From: Clostridiaceae bacterium
Lineage (GTDB): Bacteria; Bacillota; Clostridia; DSM-8532
Assembly (NCBI GenBank): GCA_025361665.1
Contig: JANYKF010000188.1
Span: 1-8,016 of the forward strand
DNA length: 8,016 nt
Direction: 5' to 3'
Shown here: in pieces, positions 1-6,688 of the stretch
Layout: each line of letters starts with the position of its first letter
Position numbering within the stretch: the first letter of the stretch is position 1
Notes under the pieces: model-generated
Seen by the model: the letters and a program-made list of their open reading frames with translations, nothing else
Databases searched by the model: none
Told to the model about the DNA's origin: nothing
Translations under genes and position numbers: made by a program

Positions 1-1
1 G

Positions 2-85
2 GAACCGATACAGGAACCGACACAGGAGCCGATACAGGAGCCGATACAGGAACCGACACAGGAGCCGGCACAGGAACCGGCTCAT
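2..85 (+). repeat. Tandem 12-nt repeat, about seven units
   Basis: Six full copies plus one degenerate copy of the unit GARCCGAYACAG lie head to tail (2-13, 14-25, 26-37, 38-49, 50-61, 62-73, then 74-85 diverged). Variation is confined to A/G at unit position 3, C/T at position 8 and one further change in unit six. The period is a multiple of three, so every frame stays open and gives a four-residue peptide repeat. The last unit degenerates just before the stop codons at the end of the array. The array probably continues left of the window. Confidence 0.93.
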
Positions 86-91
86 GAATAA
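2..91 (+). CDS. 3' end of a protein with an EPxQ-repeat C-terminal tail (partial)
   Basis: Only the last 29 codons are visible. Read from base 2 they give Glu-Pro-Ile/Thr/Ala-Gln repeated seven times, ending in AHE and a TAA stop at 89-91. Acidic Pro-rich repeats of this kind are common as extended linkers or C-terminal tails of surface-exposed or envelope proteins in Gram-positives, so this is my preferred frame. Two alternatives stay open and cannot be excluded: frame 1 gives Gly-Thr/Ala-Asp-Thr repeats ending at the TGA of 85-87, and the opposite strand gives Pro-Val-Ser repeats. The 12-nt period makes synonymous-site reasoning uninformative. No function can be given. The gene would converge on the radical SAM gene that ends at 200, with about 108 nt between and no clear terminator hairpin there. 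Confidence 0.4.
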   Translation, partial: EPIQEPTQEPIQEPIQEPTQEPAQEPAHE

Positions 92-199
92 ACCCGGAAA
101 ACCACCTTGGAAGTTAAACCGGAAGCAGCTCTCGGCCCAACTGGCTGGAAGCGCAAGGCTATCTGCAGACCCCAAATTGAATTCAGATAAAAATGAACA

Positions 200-1510
200 T
201 CAGGACTCCACATCATGGGATGAGGATTTTGCAGGAACGACATATTTGCGACCCGATACAAACAGCCTGAGTTTTTGAAGCAGAACGAAGGCTTCGGCAT
301 TCCGCCTCCGCCCAGCAGGCATTTCGTGAAACAGGCGATCTCCCACCGGAGCCCACGATGCGGCGATCGGTGCCATTTTCGCTGCGAATTCCACTGCCGT
401 TTCCGCACTTTCCCCTTCCGTGGAGCAGGCACCCGTTTCGGCAATCACTGCCGCGATGGCCTCGGGATTATCAAGCAGGGGACAGGCTCGCTTCGGATTC
501 TTATTGAAAGGCTGTCTGGACTGGTAGTTTACGAACAATGGGGATTTCAGGGCCTCCACGAGGCTCGACTGGTTGATGTTCCTGTCCGACCAATGTGAAA
601 AGGCGCAAGGCTCGACATCTCCCCGGGCGTTGATATGCACGAAGCCCATGCCTCCGCCCACACACCCACCCGTCAGATGGCCGTTGTTCCAAAAATCGAT
701 GAGGGTCATTCCGTGCCGTTTCGTATAGGAGGCGGTCCGCTCAGCAACAGCCGCTCTTTGTTCCGGACTGCATACCATTGAAAGATCCGCATTCCGGCCC
801 AACGGCACATAGGTGAACATCCAACCGGCCCAACATCCCTTTTCACGAAGAAAATCCAGAAATGCGTCTCCTGAAACCTCTTCCGCGTTGCCGGAATGGT
901 AGCAGGCAGAGAAACCGAATGCCACTCCGCGTTCCCGAAGCAGATCCATGGCGTGGACCACCTTGTCGAATACACCGGTTCCCCGGCGCTGGTCTGTCTT
1001 TTCACGAAACCCGTCTATGCTGAGGGACAGATTGAGATTTCCGACACGGGCCACTTCGTCAGCAAACGCCGCATCAATGAGCGTCCCATTGGTATAGGCC
1101 GAAAAGCCGACTTTCCGGTGTACTTCACACAGGCGGATGATATCTTTCCCGCGAATCAGGGGTTCTCCACCGCTAAAGAAGATGTACTTGACGCCCAGCT
1201 CCTCCGCTTCACGCACAATCCGATCCATGGTCTCATAGGAAAGGCTGTCTTCCTTGCCATATCCTCCTGCCCAGCAGCCGGAGCATTTCAGGTTGCAGCT
1301 TCCCGTCGGGTCCATCAATAGCGCGCGGGGAATCATCACGCCGAACCGTTTCCCCATTTTCAACTGGGACTGCATGTTTCGGTGGTCCATGAAGAGCGCG
1401 CTCAGGATGCCCGGATGCTCAAAGTACTTCTGTGTCTGGCTGATCATGTACTGATGGTGCGGAAACGGGGGCACCCGGAAGTGCCTGCCGGAAAGGCGCA
1501 TGCTGGCCAA
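200..1510 (-). CDS. Radical SAM protein, Cx3Cx2C with reduced SPASM-like C-terminus
   Basis: The 436-residue product has the radical SAM cluster motif CNLKCSGCW (Cys72, Cys76, Cys79), which binds a [4Fe-4S] cluster and S-adenosylmethionine, followed by the GGEP motif at 114-117 and a barrel with SIDG near 164-167. The C-terminal part keeps a few spaced cysteines (Cys283, Cys302 in the segment DVEPCAF, Cys343 in RACPLLDNP, Cys362), which resembles a SPASM or twitch domain with fewer ligands than the full seven-Cys form. The whole layout, including the late motif WAPVGDRLF, matches an uncharacterised family I recall from Clostridia. The reaction is unknown, and such proteins may modify peptides or small molecules in the cytoplasm. 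The chosen start is TTG at 1510, because an AAAGGA/GGAGG element lies just upstream; ATG at 1501 would be too far from it. The tail after residue 395 is basic and poorly conserved-looking. The gene lies 103 nt downstream of the zinc-ribbon gene on the same strand. Confidence 0.93.
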   Translation of the reverse strand: MASMRLSGRHFRVPPFPHHQYMISQTQKYFEHPGILSALFMDHRNMQSQLKMGKRFGVMIPRALLMDPTGSCNLKCSGCWAGGYGKEDSLSYETMDRIVREAEELGVKYIFFSGGEPLIRGKDIIRLCEVHRKVGFSAYTNGTLIDAAFADEVARVGNLNLSLSIDGFREKTDQRRGTGVFDKVVHAMDLLRERGVAFGFSACYHSGNAEEVSGDAFLDFLREKGCWAGWMFTYVPLGRNADLSMVCSPEQRAAVAERTASYTKRHGMTLIDFWNNGHLTGGCVGGGMGFVHINARGDVEPCAFSHWSDRNINQSSLVEALKSPLFVNYQSRQPFNKNPKRACPLLDNPEAIAAVIAETGACSTEGESAETAVEFAAKMAPIAASWAPVGDRLFHEMPAGRRRNAEAFVLLQKLRLFVSGRKYVVPAKSSSHDVES

Positions 1511-1517
1511 ATTCGGA

Positions 1518-1528
1518 TCCTTTCCTCC
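1518..1528 (-). promoter_or_regulatory. Ribosome binding site supporting a TTG start
   Basis: On the minus strand this reads GGAGGAAAGGA. AAAGGA ends 7 nt before TTG at 1510 (GGAGG is 13 nt away), while the first in-frame ATG at 1501 is 16-22 nt away. This favours TTG initiation, although ATG starts at 1501 or further in cannot be excluded. Confidence 0.55.
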
Positions 1529-1613
1529 GGATATCGCCGGAATGCTTGATGTGACGGTTCGGAAAACGTCTGGGGGCCCTGCTTTGGTTCACCATGGGTC
1601 CTGCAGTGAGCCG

Positions 1614-2726
1614 TCATTTCGGCCGGATGATCACTTTCTGGGGGATCAGCGCATCCACATTGAAAGACCCGCCGGATTCCTCGATTTTGTTGATGACCAG
1701 GCCTGGAATCAATGTGATGATCCGGTCAAGATAGGATGCCACCACGGCGGTGGCTTCTTCCGTCTTGAACTGTCCCGGAAGGGCAACCGGACCAATGTTG
1801 AAAACATCCGGTTTCATGGTGATGTGGTTGTCAAGGATGGAGAACTTTCCTTCCGTATAGAGATTGGCTTTTTCAGGCAGCGGAATCGGAATCTTGCTTG
1901 CCACATCCGGGTACAGGGCTTTCGTCAGCCCGGCAATGTCCAGTTGGGAACTGGTCATGATGTTTCCACCTGCCACTTTGATTTGCGACTTCGTGAACCA
2001 CCAGAACTCGGGAGCTGTTTCATTAAAAAAGGCAGACGCCTCATTTCCGCTGATTTTGAAAACTTTCTGCTGGAAATCCGTGAATGTCCACTCATAATCG
2101 GAAGGATTCAGTTTTTTCACCTTGTCATTCTTCCCGACCATGCCGACAAGTACGTCATTGTCAATCTGGACATAGGTCTTCCCGTTTTCCGTGACTTCCT
2201 TGCCGCCGGCCTCTTTCATGGCGCTTAAAGCTTCACCGAGGTCTTCCGGGCGCAAACGTGCATCCACCTGGGTACCGATTTTCTGCAGGACCCCGGCAAA
2301 GTCAGCTTTTTCATATTTCATGCCCAGATCCTTTGGCCCAAAAAAGGATATGGATCCAAGGAACCAGACGATTCCAGCGGCGACAGCCAACAGAAGGACA
2401 AGAAATATCAGGCAGCCGATACGGCTTTTCTTTCTCGGTGCCTGCTGCATGGGCATGCCTTGCGGATATCCGGGCGCTTGCTGCCATCCGGGCTGGGCAT
2501 TCGGATACTGACCTTGGGGCGGGTATGGCGACTGGCCCTGAAATGGCGGCTGATTCGGATAAGGCGGCTGATTCGGATAAGGCGGCTGGTTTTGCACTGG
2601 CGCCTGGCCTTGTACCGACGGTTGATTCGGATGGGAAGGTCCGGCAGCCGCACCGACATCAGCCCCGCAGGCCTGGCAAAAATGGGTTCCATCAGGATTC
2701 TGGGTTCCGCATTTCGGACAAAACAT
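1614..2726 (-). CDS. Zinc-ribbon, Pro/Gln-linker, single-TM protein of unknown function
   Basis: The 370-residue product starts with a zinc-ribbon knuckle pair (Cys3, Cys6, Cys17, Cys20; MFCPKCG...FCQACG). A Pro/Gln/Asn/Tyr-rich low-complexity linker (about 30-98, with PPYPNQ repeats) follows, then a basic stop RKKSR and one transmembrane helix (about 104-125). The remaining ~245 residues have no motif I can name. The positive-inside rule puts the zinc ribbon in the cytoplasm and the large C-terminal domain outside. That domain alternates short beta-like and polar stretches and contains a single Trp-Trp (FWWF). This architecture is widespread in Bacillota as 'zinc ribbon domain-containing protein'; its role is not known, and sensing or envelope maintenance is only a guess. 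The start is ATG 2726, fixed by GGAGG 7 nt upstream; an in-frame extension to 2792 lacks a binding site. The radical SAM gene follows on the same strand with no obvious promoter between them. Confidence 0.92.
   Translation of the reverse strand: MFCPKCGTQNPDGTHFCQACGADVGAAAGPSHPNQPSVQGQAPVQNQPPYPNQPPYPNQPPFQGQSPYPPQGQYPNAQPGWQQAPGYPQGMPMQQAPRKKSRIGCLIFLVLLLAVAAGIVWFLGSISFFGPKDLGMKYEKADFAGVLQKIGTQVDARLRPEDLGEALSAMKEAGGKEVTENGKTYVQIDNDVLVGMVGKNDKVKKLNPSDYEWTFTDFQQKVFKISGNEASAFFNETAPEFWWFTKSQIKVAGGNIMTSSQLDIAGLTKALYPDVASKIPIPLPEKANLYTEGKFSILDNHITMKPDVFNIGPVALPGQFKTEEATAVVASYLDRIITLIPGLVINKIEESGGSFNVDALIPQKVIIRPK
2545..2589 (-). repeat. 18-nt in-gene repeat coding PPYPNQ
   Basis: Two identical 18-nt units (2545-2562 and 2563-2580, plus strand GGCGGCTGATTCGGATAA) lie in tandem, and a third partial unit begins at 2581 with GGCGGCTGG. 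They encode the Tyr-Pro-Asn-Gln-Pro-Pro repeats of the linker. The period is in frame, so copy-number change would alter linker length without breaking the protein. Confidence 0.85.
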
Positions 2727-2733
2727 GATGATT

Positions 2734-2738
2734 CCTCC
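2734..2738 (-). promoter_or_regulatory. Ribosome binding site of the zinc-ribbon gene
   Basis: The minus strand reads GGAGG within GGGGGAGGAA, 7 nt before ATG 2726. It decides the start directly before the Cys-rich MFCPKCG sequence. Confidence 0.85.
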
Positions 2739-2797
2739 CCCGGTGGTAAAGCGGTCTGCTGCTTGCGCTTCTCTGCCTTGCGACCTCTGCAATCAGT

Positions 2798-2826
2798 ATT
2801 ATATACCATCTGATAGGCCAATAAAA
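2798..2826 (-). promoter_or_regulatory. Candidate promoter of the zinc-ribbon gene
   Basis: A perfect -10 hexamer TATAAT lies on the minus strand at 2798-2803, about 72 nt before the start codon. At the 17-nt spacing the -35 position (2821-2826) reads TTTTAT, a poor match, so activation or a weak promoter is possible. Confidence 0.5.
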
Positions 2827-2895
2827 TGGGTCCGCATCATGATTCCGCGCATGTTCCGTGCTTCTCCGCAGTCAGGGGTCCATGGATGATGCGGA

Positions 2896-2924
2896 TTGAC
2901 AGAGGATACTGGTTGACAGATGAT
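2896..2924 (+). promoter_or_regulatory. Candidate promoter of the membrane esterase gene
   Basis: A consensus -35 TTGACA at 2896-2901 is followed after exactly 17 nt by GATGAT at 2919-2924, a 4/6 match to TATAAT. A second TTGACA at 2913-2918 has no good -10 partner. The expected transcription start falls in or next to the palindrome at 2926-2939, about 30 nt before the start codon. Confidence 0.5.
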
Positions 2925-2925
2925 G

Positions 2926-2939
2926 CCTGCCATGGCAGG
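2926..2939. promoter_or_regulatory. Perfect 14-bp palindrome at the predicted transcription start
   Basis: CCTGCCATGGCAGG is a perfect inverted repeat without spacer. It sits immediately after the proposed -10 box and 21 nt before the start codon, a position typical of a repressor operator. It does not extend further (G2925 and A2940 do not pair). No matching copy was noticed elsewhere in the window. Confidence 0.35.
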
Positions 2940-2947
2940 ATGGATTC

Positions 2948-2953
2948 GAGGTG
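2948..2953 (+). promoter_or_regulatory. Ribosome binding site of the membrane esterase gene
   Basis: GAGGTG lies 7 nt before ATG 2961 (4 nt before the adjacent in-frame ATG 2958). It favours 2961 over upstream in-frame ATGs such as 2826, which have no binding site and would add an unlikely non-hydrophobic leader across the promoter. Confidence 0.6.
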
Positions 2954-2960
2954 CATCATG

Positions 2961-4638
2961 ATGGATGAGTCTGCTCGGAAACACCGCTTTGAAAACCGGA
3001 CATTTCTTCCTTCCCTTTTTGCCGGGATGAATGGGATTTGTCTCGTTCTGACTGTAGCATGGCTGCTTCTGGCAGAAATGGGCTCTTCAGCCCAGTCTGT
3101 TTTCTGGAATTTTTTCGGCGGGCTCCTGATGACGACGATTGCCTCGAACCCCCTTCTGCCTGCATCCACCAAATCCGCCCGCAAGTGGGAAAAAGCGTTT
3201 TTGTCATTCAATTTGTTCGTCATCGCGGCTGTTCCCCTCCTGGTGACAGGGGCCTCTCTTTATGTTCCCTTTGTCTCCTCCCGTAGTATTCCTGCCGGCA
3301 TCCTTATCCTCTTCCTGCTGCTGGCTGGAATGCTGCGGGCTCTCCAGTCCACGAGGCGGGAACCGTCCGGCACATCGGATGAAGCACCTGCCGGCACGAA
3401 TCAAGACAAATCCCCGTTTTCCCGGCTCCTGCGCCTCGCAATGCCGGGCAGCGTGCTGGTATTCGGCCTCTTCGTGGCCTTTTCCCTGCTGGCCAGGAAC
3501 AAGAACGGCCTATTGGAAGTTTTCGTTCCCGAATACGGCTATTTCTGGGCGAACCTGTTTCTCACTTCCGCCATGCTGTTCATCCATGAAAACCGTCATG
3601 CCAGGTCGCGTGTCGTGAACAGGCTGATTCTTGCCACCGGTCTGTCCTTGTTTCTTATCTGCCTGCTTCCTTTGTTTTCCACGCCTTTCCTTCTGAAAAA
3701 CGCCGCAACGGAAACTCATGCCGCATTTGGCACCAGCCTGGAAAATCCCGCCATGCGGAGCGGTTTTCGCACGATGCCGTTTTCTCTTCCCGAATCCATT
3801 TTCGGTATGGGAAACGGTGCATGCACCGTTTCCCAGGATGTGGAATACCTGCGCGAAGCACGTGCCGACGGGACAGAAACCGTACTGCGGTTTGACGCCT
3901 ATCTGCCGAAAGATATCCCGAAACCCGCTGAAGGGTATCCGGTCCTCATCCGCATCCATGGCGGGGCCTGGACGATCGGGGACAAGGGTTCCGGCAATTT
4001 CGCGCAGGAAAACAAGTACTTCGCAGGACAGGGATACGCTGTTTTTGACGTGCAGTATGGTCTGGCAGACAAGAAGAAGTTCATTGCAGGCGTCCCTGTT
4101 TCACACGAAGTCACCGGTCCTTTTGACATCGATGACATGGTCCGCCAACTGGGCACCTTTACCCGGTATCTTGCAGACAACCGGGAACAGCTGCAGGCAG
4201 ATTGCGGCCGTGTGTTCATCTCCGGCGGTTCGGCCGGAGGACAGCTTGCCTGCGCTGTCGGGCTGGGGCTGGCCGATGGCAGCTATGGAGAGATTTTGGA
4301 CAACCGCATCGGGGTCCGCGGCATCCTGCCGTATTACCCTGCCATCGGGCTCTCGACGACACTCGGAATTGGTGGCTCTCCCCAATGGGTCGACCCCGTG
4401 CTGCTCATCAAGAAAAGCAGCCCCCCCCTGTCTTGTGTATCAGGGAACGCACGACGGGATTGTGGATCCGTCCATCCCCCTCAGGCTGCGCGATGCCTAT
4501 CGGAGAGCTGGAAACCCGGCTTGCGCCGTTATATACATGCCATTCGGCAGCCATGGAAGCGATTTTTCCTTCGCCTCCAACTATCATCAGGTCTTCTTGT
4601 ACTACATGGAACGGTTCATGGCTCGTTTTTCCGAATGA
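2961..4638 (+). CDS. Seven-TM protein with C-terminal alpha/beta hydrolase (HSL-type esterase), frameshifted
   Basis: If one base of the C run at 4421-4428 is ignored, the gene encodes 558 residues. Residues 1-245 hold about seven hydrophobic helices (roughly 17-38, 45-64, 81-104, 110-128, 161-177, 192-208, 221-244). The basic loops STKSARKWEK, STRREPS...SRLLR and ENRHARSRVVNR all fall on one side, so the hydrolase domain (about 290-558) is predicted outside the membrane. It carries HGGAW at 333-337 (oxyanion hole), GGSAGG with nucleophile Ser424, Asp498 in GTHDG and His531 in GSHG, the hormone-sensitive-lipase/family IV esterase pattern. Deacylation of a carbohydrate or other ester is likely; the substrate is unknown. 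As sequenced, the frame changes after residue 489, so the first frame loses Asp498 and His531 and runs on to 4844 with unrelated residues, overlapping the end of the GH2 gene. It may be a pseudogene, a phase-variable gene or a sequence error. Confidence 0.85.
4421..4428 (+). other. C8 homopolymer carrying the frameshift
   Basis: Eight C follow AG at 4419-4420. With seven C the reading is Ser-Pro-Pro-Cys-Leu-Val-Tyr-Gln-Gly-Thr-His-Asp, a normal strand before the catalytic Asp loop of this fold. With eight, the frame becomes Ser-Pro-Pro-Leu-Ser-Cys-Val and loses the family pattern. The good family match in both frames on either side places the shift here. Confidence 0.9.
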
Positions 4639-4640
4639 CA
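4605..4640 (+). repeat. 36-bp direct repeat, copy 1 (3' end of the esterase gene)
   Basis: This copy encodes the last residues (MERFMARFSE) and the TGA stop of the esterase and ends just after the stop. It matches 4672-4707 at 35 of 36 positions, the difference being G4608 against C4675. Confidence 0.95.
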
Positions 4641-4671
4641 GCCGATGCCCAGGCTCATCCGGAGCGATTCC

Positions 4672-4707
4672 CATCGAACGGTTCATGGCTCGTTTTTCCG
4701 AATGACA
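4672..4707 (+). repeat. 36-bp direct repeat, copy 2 (intergenic)
   Basis: This is a near-identical copy of the esterase gene end, 67 nt downstream and out of frame with copy 1. It lies between the convergent esterase and GH2 genes and stops 13 nt before the GH2 stop codon. Flanks on both sides differ from those of copy 1, so it is a short duplication rather than a full 67-nt tandem repeat. No rho-independent terminator is evident in this intergenic stretch. Confidence 0.95.
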
Positions 4708-4720
4708 AACGCCTCCCGCG

Positions 4721-6544
4721 TCAGCCTTCGATGGCCGCTTTCCGGCTGTTGATGACCCTGATGAGTTCCGGATCGAACTTCGGTGTGCGCCCGTATGTAT
4801 ACAAACCGTTTGTTTCCTGTTCCACATCGGTCAGCTGCGTATAACAGAATGCACAGATGTTCGGGTTTTCCAGCAGGGTCCTCGTCAGTCCCTCATAGCG
4901 GGCCAGAAATTCGGCCTCACTGGTCGGGCGGTTGCCATAGCCCCAGGATTCGGTTCCGGCATGGGCCGGATTCCACCAGATGCCGCCGTATTCACTGACA
5001 AAATAGGGCTGGCCTTCATATCGCTGACGTTTCGGAAACGTGTTGTAGACTTCACCGCCTTTTTCCATCGTCCCGTTCGCCATCATCTTCCCGCCCGTGC
5101 GCATCGCTTCGAATTTGGCGGCGAATTTCCCCACATCCTGCTCGTAGTCGTGGATGTCAAAGACATCGGTCACCACATGGTAGTTTCCGCTCGTATCGAT
5201 GACGGGGCGGGTCGGGTCGTATGACTTGCTGAAAAGGTATATGAGGCGGAGCACTTCGTTGTCCTGCTTTTTGCCCCTGGGATCCCATGACCCGTCAGAG
5301 GTCCCCTGGGCATCCACGTCCCATGTTTCATTGAAGGGACACCAGCCGACCAGGGCCGGGCTGTTGAAATCACGCGCCATGGCTTCCATCCATTCAGGAA
5401 GAAACCGTTCCAATCCCATCGGCGTGCTGATGTCCAGACCCCAGTTCGCATGTTCGCCCCAGACAAGATAACCGAGCTTGTCCGCCCAATGCAGGTAGCG
5501 GGCCTCGAAGATTTTCTCATGCATCCTGGCTCCGTTGAATCCAAGGCCCATGGAGTATTCGATGTCTTTCCGAAGCATCTCGTCGGATGCGGCGGTGTAG
5601 ATGCCGTCCGGCCAAAAGCCCTGATCCAGCACGAGGCGCTGGAAAACCTGCTCGCCGTTGATCTGGATGGCATGCCCGTCCCAGGTGACCGAACGGAGGC
5701 CGAAATAGGATACGGCTTCATCCCCAAGCATTTCTCCGGCAGAAGTTTCACCGGAAAGGCTGATTTCCAGATCATACAGTTTCGGATCGCCCGGAGCCCA
5801 TAAATGGGTTTGCGACAGGTTCACGGTTACACGGCATTGACGTCCGGCAATGATTGCGCTCGCGCTTCCGGCAGGAACACCGGCGAACGAGGCTTTGGCC
5901 GTGAATACCCCGCCGGTCGCAGGTCCGTTGAAGCTTGCTTCGATGTGGAGGGCACTGTTTTCCGGATCCGGGACATATTTCACCGCCGAAAGAAATGTGT
6001 TCGGGACATGTTCCAGCCAAACAGTCTGCCAGATACCGGTTGTCCGGGTATAATCGCAGCCTGAAGAGAAGAACTTGTCCGCCTGCTTGCCGCGCGGCTG
6101 AAGCCCGGCGCGGTTGTTGTCCTCCGCGCAGACAGTGACCCTATTCTCCCCTGCTTTCACCCATGATGTGATGTCATGCCTGAATGAGGCATATCCTCCC
6201 AAATGGCGTCCGGCGGATTCGCCGTTGATCCAGACTTCGGATGCGTAATCCACTGCGCCGAAATGGATTAGCACGCGGCCGTCCCGCCAGCTTTCCGGCA
6301 ATATGAACACGCGCCGGTACCAGACGGACGCCATGAAATCCTTGTTTCCGATGCCGGACAATGTGCTTTCCGGGCAAAACGGGACGAGGATGCTGCCGCT
6401 CAAAGCCGCAGCCACGGGGAGTTTCCGCTCCCGACCACTGCATCCGTGATCAATTTCGAACTCCCATGTTCCATTCAGACTCATCCAATCGGAGCGGATG
6501 AGTTGGGGCCGTGGATGTTCCGGTCTCGGGATGAGATTGTTCAT
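4721..6544 (-). CDS. Glycoside hydrolase family 2 protein (beta-galactosidase/beta-glucuronidase-like)
   Basis: The 607-residue product has the GH2 three-domain plan: an N-terminal jelly-roll sugar-binding domain (about 12-180, with LNGTWEF, WYRR, WINGE and GGYASFRHDIT), an immunoglobulin-like domain (about 183-285) and a TIM barrel (about 287-600). The acid/base is Glu406 in PFNETW and the nucleophile Glu518 in SEYGG, so a retaining mechanism is expected. There is no signal peptide, so it should act in the cytoplasm on imported oligosaccharides or glycosides. It lacks the extra C-terminal domains of LacZ and is the short GH2 type common in gut Bacillota. Beta-galactosidase, beta-glucuronidase or arabinosidase-like specificity cannot be told apart here; NGARMHEK and WGEHANWGLD mark the subfamily. 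AGGAGG lies 8 nt before ATG 6544. Its promoter region is divergent from the truncated peptidase, and no transporter gene is next to it. Confidence 0.95.
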   Translation of the reverse strand: MNNLIPRPEHPRPQLIRSDWMSLNGTWEFEIDHGCSGRERKLPVAAALSGSILVPFCPESTLSGIGNKDFMASVWYRRVFILPESWRDGRVLIHFGAVDYASEVWINGESAGRHLGGYASFRHDITSWVKAGENRVTVCAEDNNRAGLQPRGKQADKFFSSGCDYTRTTGIWQTVWLEHVPNTFLSAVKYVPDPENSALHIEASFNGPATGGVFTAKASFAGVPAGSASAIIAGRQCRVTVNLSQTHLWAPGDPKLYDLEISLSGETSAGEMLGDEAVSYFGLRSVTWDGHAIQINGEQVFQRLVLDQGFWPDGIYTAASDEMLRKDIEYSMGLGFNGARMHEKIFEARYLHWADKLGYLVWGEHANWGLDISTPMGLERFLPEWMEAMARDFNSPALVGWCPFNETWDVDAQGTSDGSWDPRGKKQDNEVLRLIYLFSKSYDPTRPVIDTSGNYHVVTDVFDIHDYEQDVGKFAAKFEAMRTGGKMMANGTMEKGGEVYNTFPKRQRYEGQPYFVSEYGGIWWNPAHAGTESWGYGNRPTSEAEFLARYEGLTRTLLENPNICAFCYTQLTDVEQETNGLYTYGRTPKFDPELIRVINSRKAAIEG

Positions 6545-6552
6545 GCTTGCAT

Positions 6553-6558
6553 CCTCCT
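6553..6558 (-). promoter_or_regulatory. Ribosome binding site of the GH2 gene
   Basis: The minus strand reads AGGAGG, 8 nt before ATG 6544, a near-ideal site that fixes the start. Confidence 0.88.
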
Positions 6559-6625
6559 GGGCATCGATTGGTTCTCTTGCGTTCTGAGCCTGATGTTCCG
6601 CTCCATCATATTCCGGTTTTTTATG

Positions 6626-6688
6626 TGCGTCAATTCTACCCTATAAATGCGTCGAATCAATAACGGAAACCATAAGGTCAAGACGCAT
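6626..6688. promoter_or_regulatory. Three TGCGTC boxes around the GH2 promoter (possible operator)
   Basis: TGCGTCAA at 6626-6633 and TGCGTCGA at 6648-6655 are in the same orientation, 22 nt apart (about two helical turns). The inverse GACGCA is at 6682-6687, so ATGCGTC (6647-6653) and GACGCAT (6682-6688) form a 7-bp inverted repeat with a 28-nt loop. The boxes overlap the -10 edge, fill the -10/-35 spacer and lie upstream of the -35. This suits binding by a sugar-responsive regulator; the regulator is not in the window. Confidence 0.35.
6633..6660 (-). promoter_or_regulatory. Promoter of the GH2 gene
   Basis: On the minus strand TTGATT (6655-6660, -35) is followed after 16 nt by TAGAAT (6633-6638, -10), each close to consensus. 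The start of transcription would be near 6626, giving a leader of about 80 nt. The region is AT-richer than the flanking genes. Confidence 0.6.

Noticed and set aside
1..91. CRISPR array
   Set aside because: The 12-nt units are contiguous with no spacers and are near-identical, so they are a coding tandem repeat.
84..278. Plus-strand 64-codon open frame starting inside the 12-nt repeat
   Set aside because: It begins within the repeat without a separate binding site and overlaps the convergent radical SAM gene end; composition is not protein-like.
82..444. Minus-strand 120-codon open frame
   Set aside because: It overlaps the radical SAM gene in another frame, has basic low-information content and no binding site; a shadow frame.
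2826..2957. In-frame upstream extension of the esterase gene to ATG 2826
   Set aside because: No ribosome binding site at 2826; the extension would cover the promoter and palindrome and adds a sequence without membrane or domain character, whereas ATG 2961 has GAGGTG at 7 nt.
4639..4720. Bidirectional terminator between the convergent esterase and GH2 genes
   Set aside because: No stable stem followed by a T run was found; the main feature there is the direct-repeat copy.
6590..6607. TGATG-N8-CATCA hairpin in the GH2 leader as an attenuator or riboswitch
   Set aside because: A five-base-pair stem with an eight-base loop and no poly-U or alternative structure; too weak to call.
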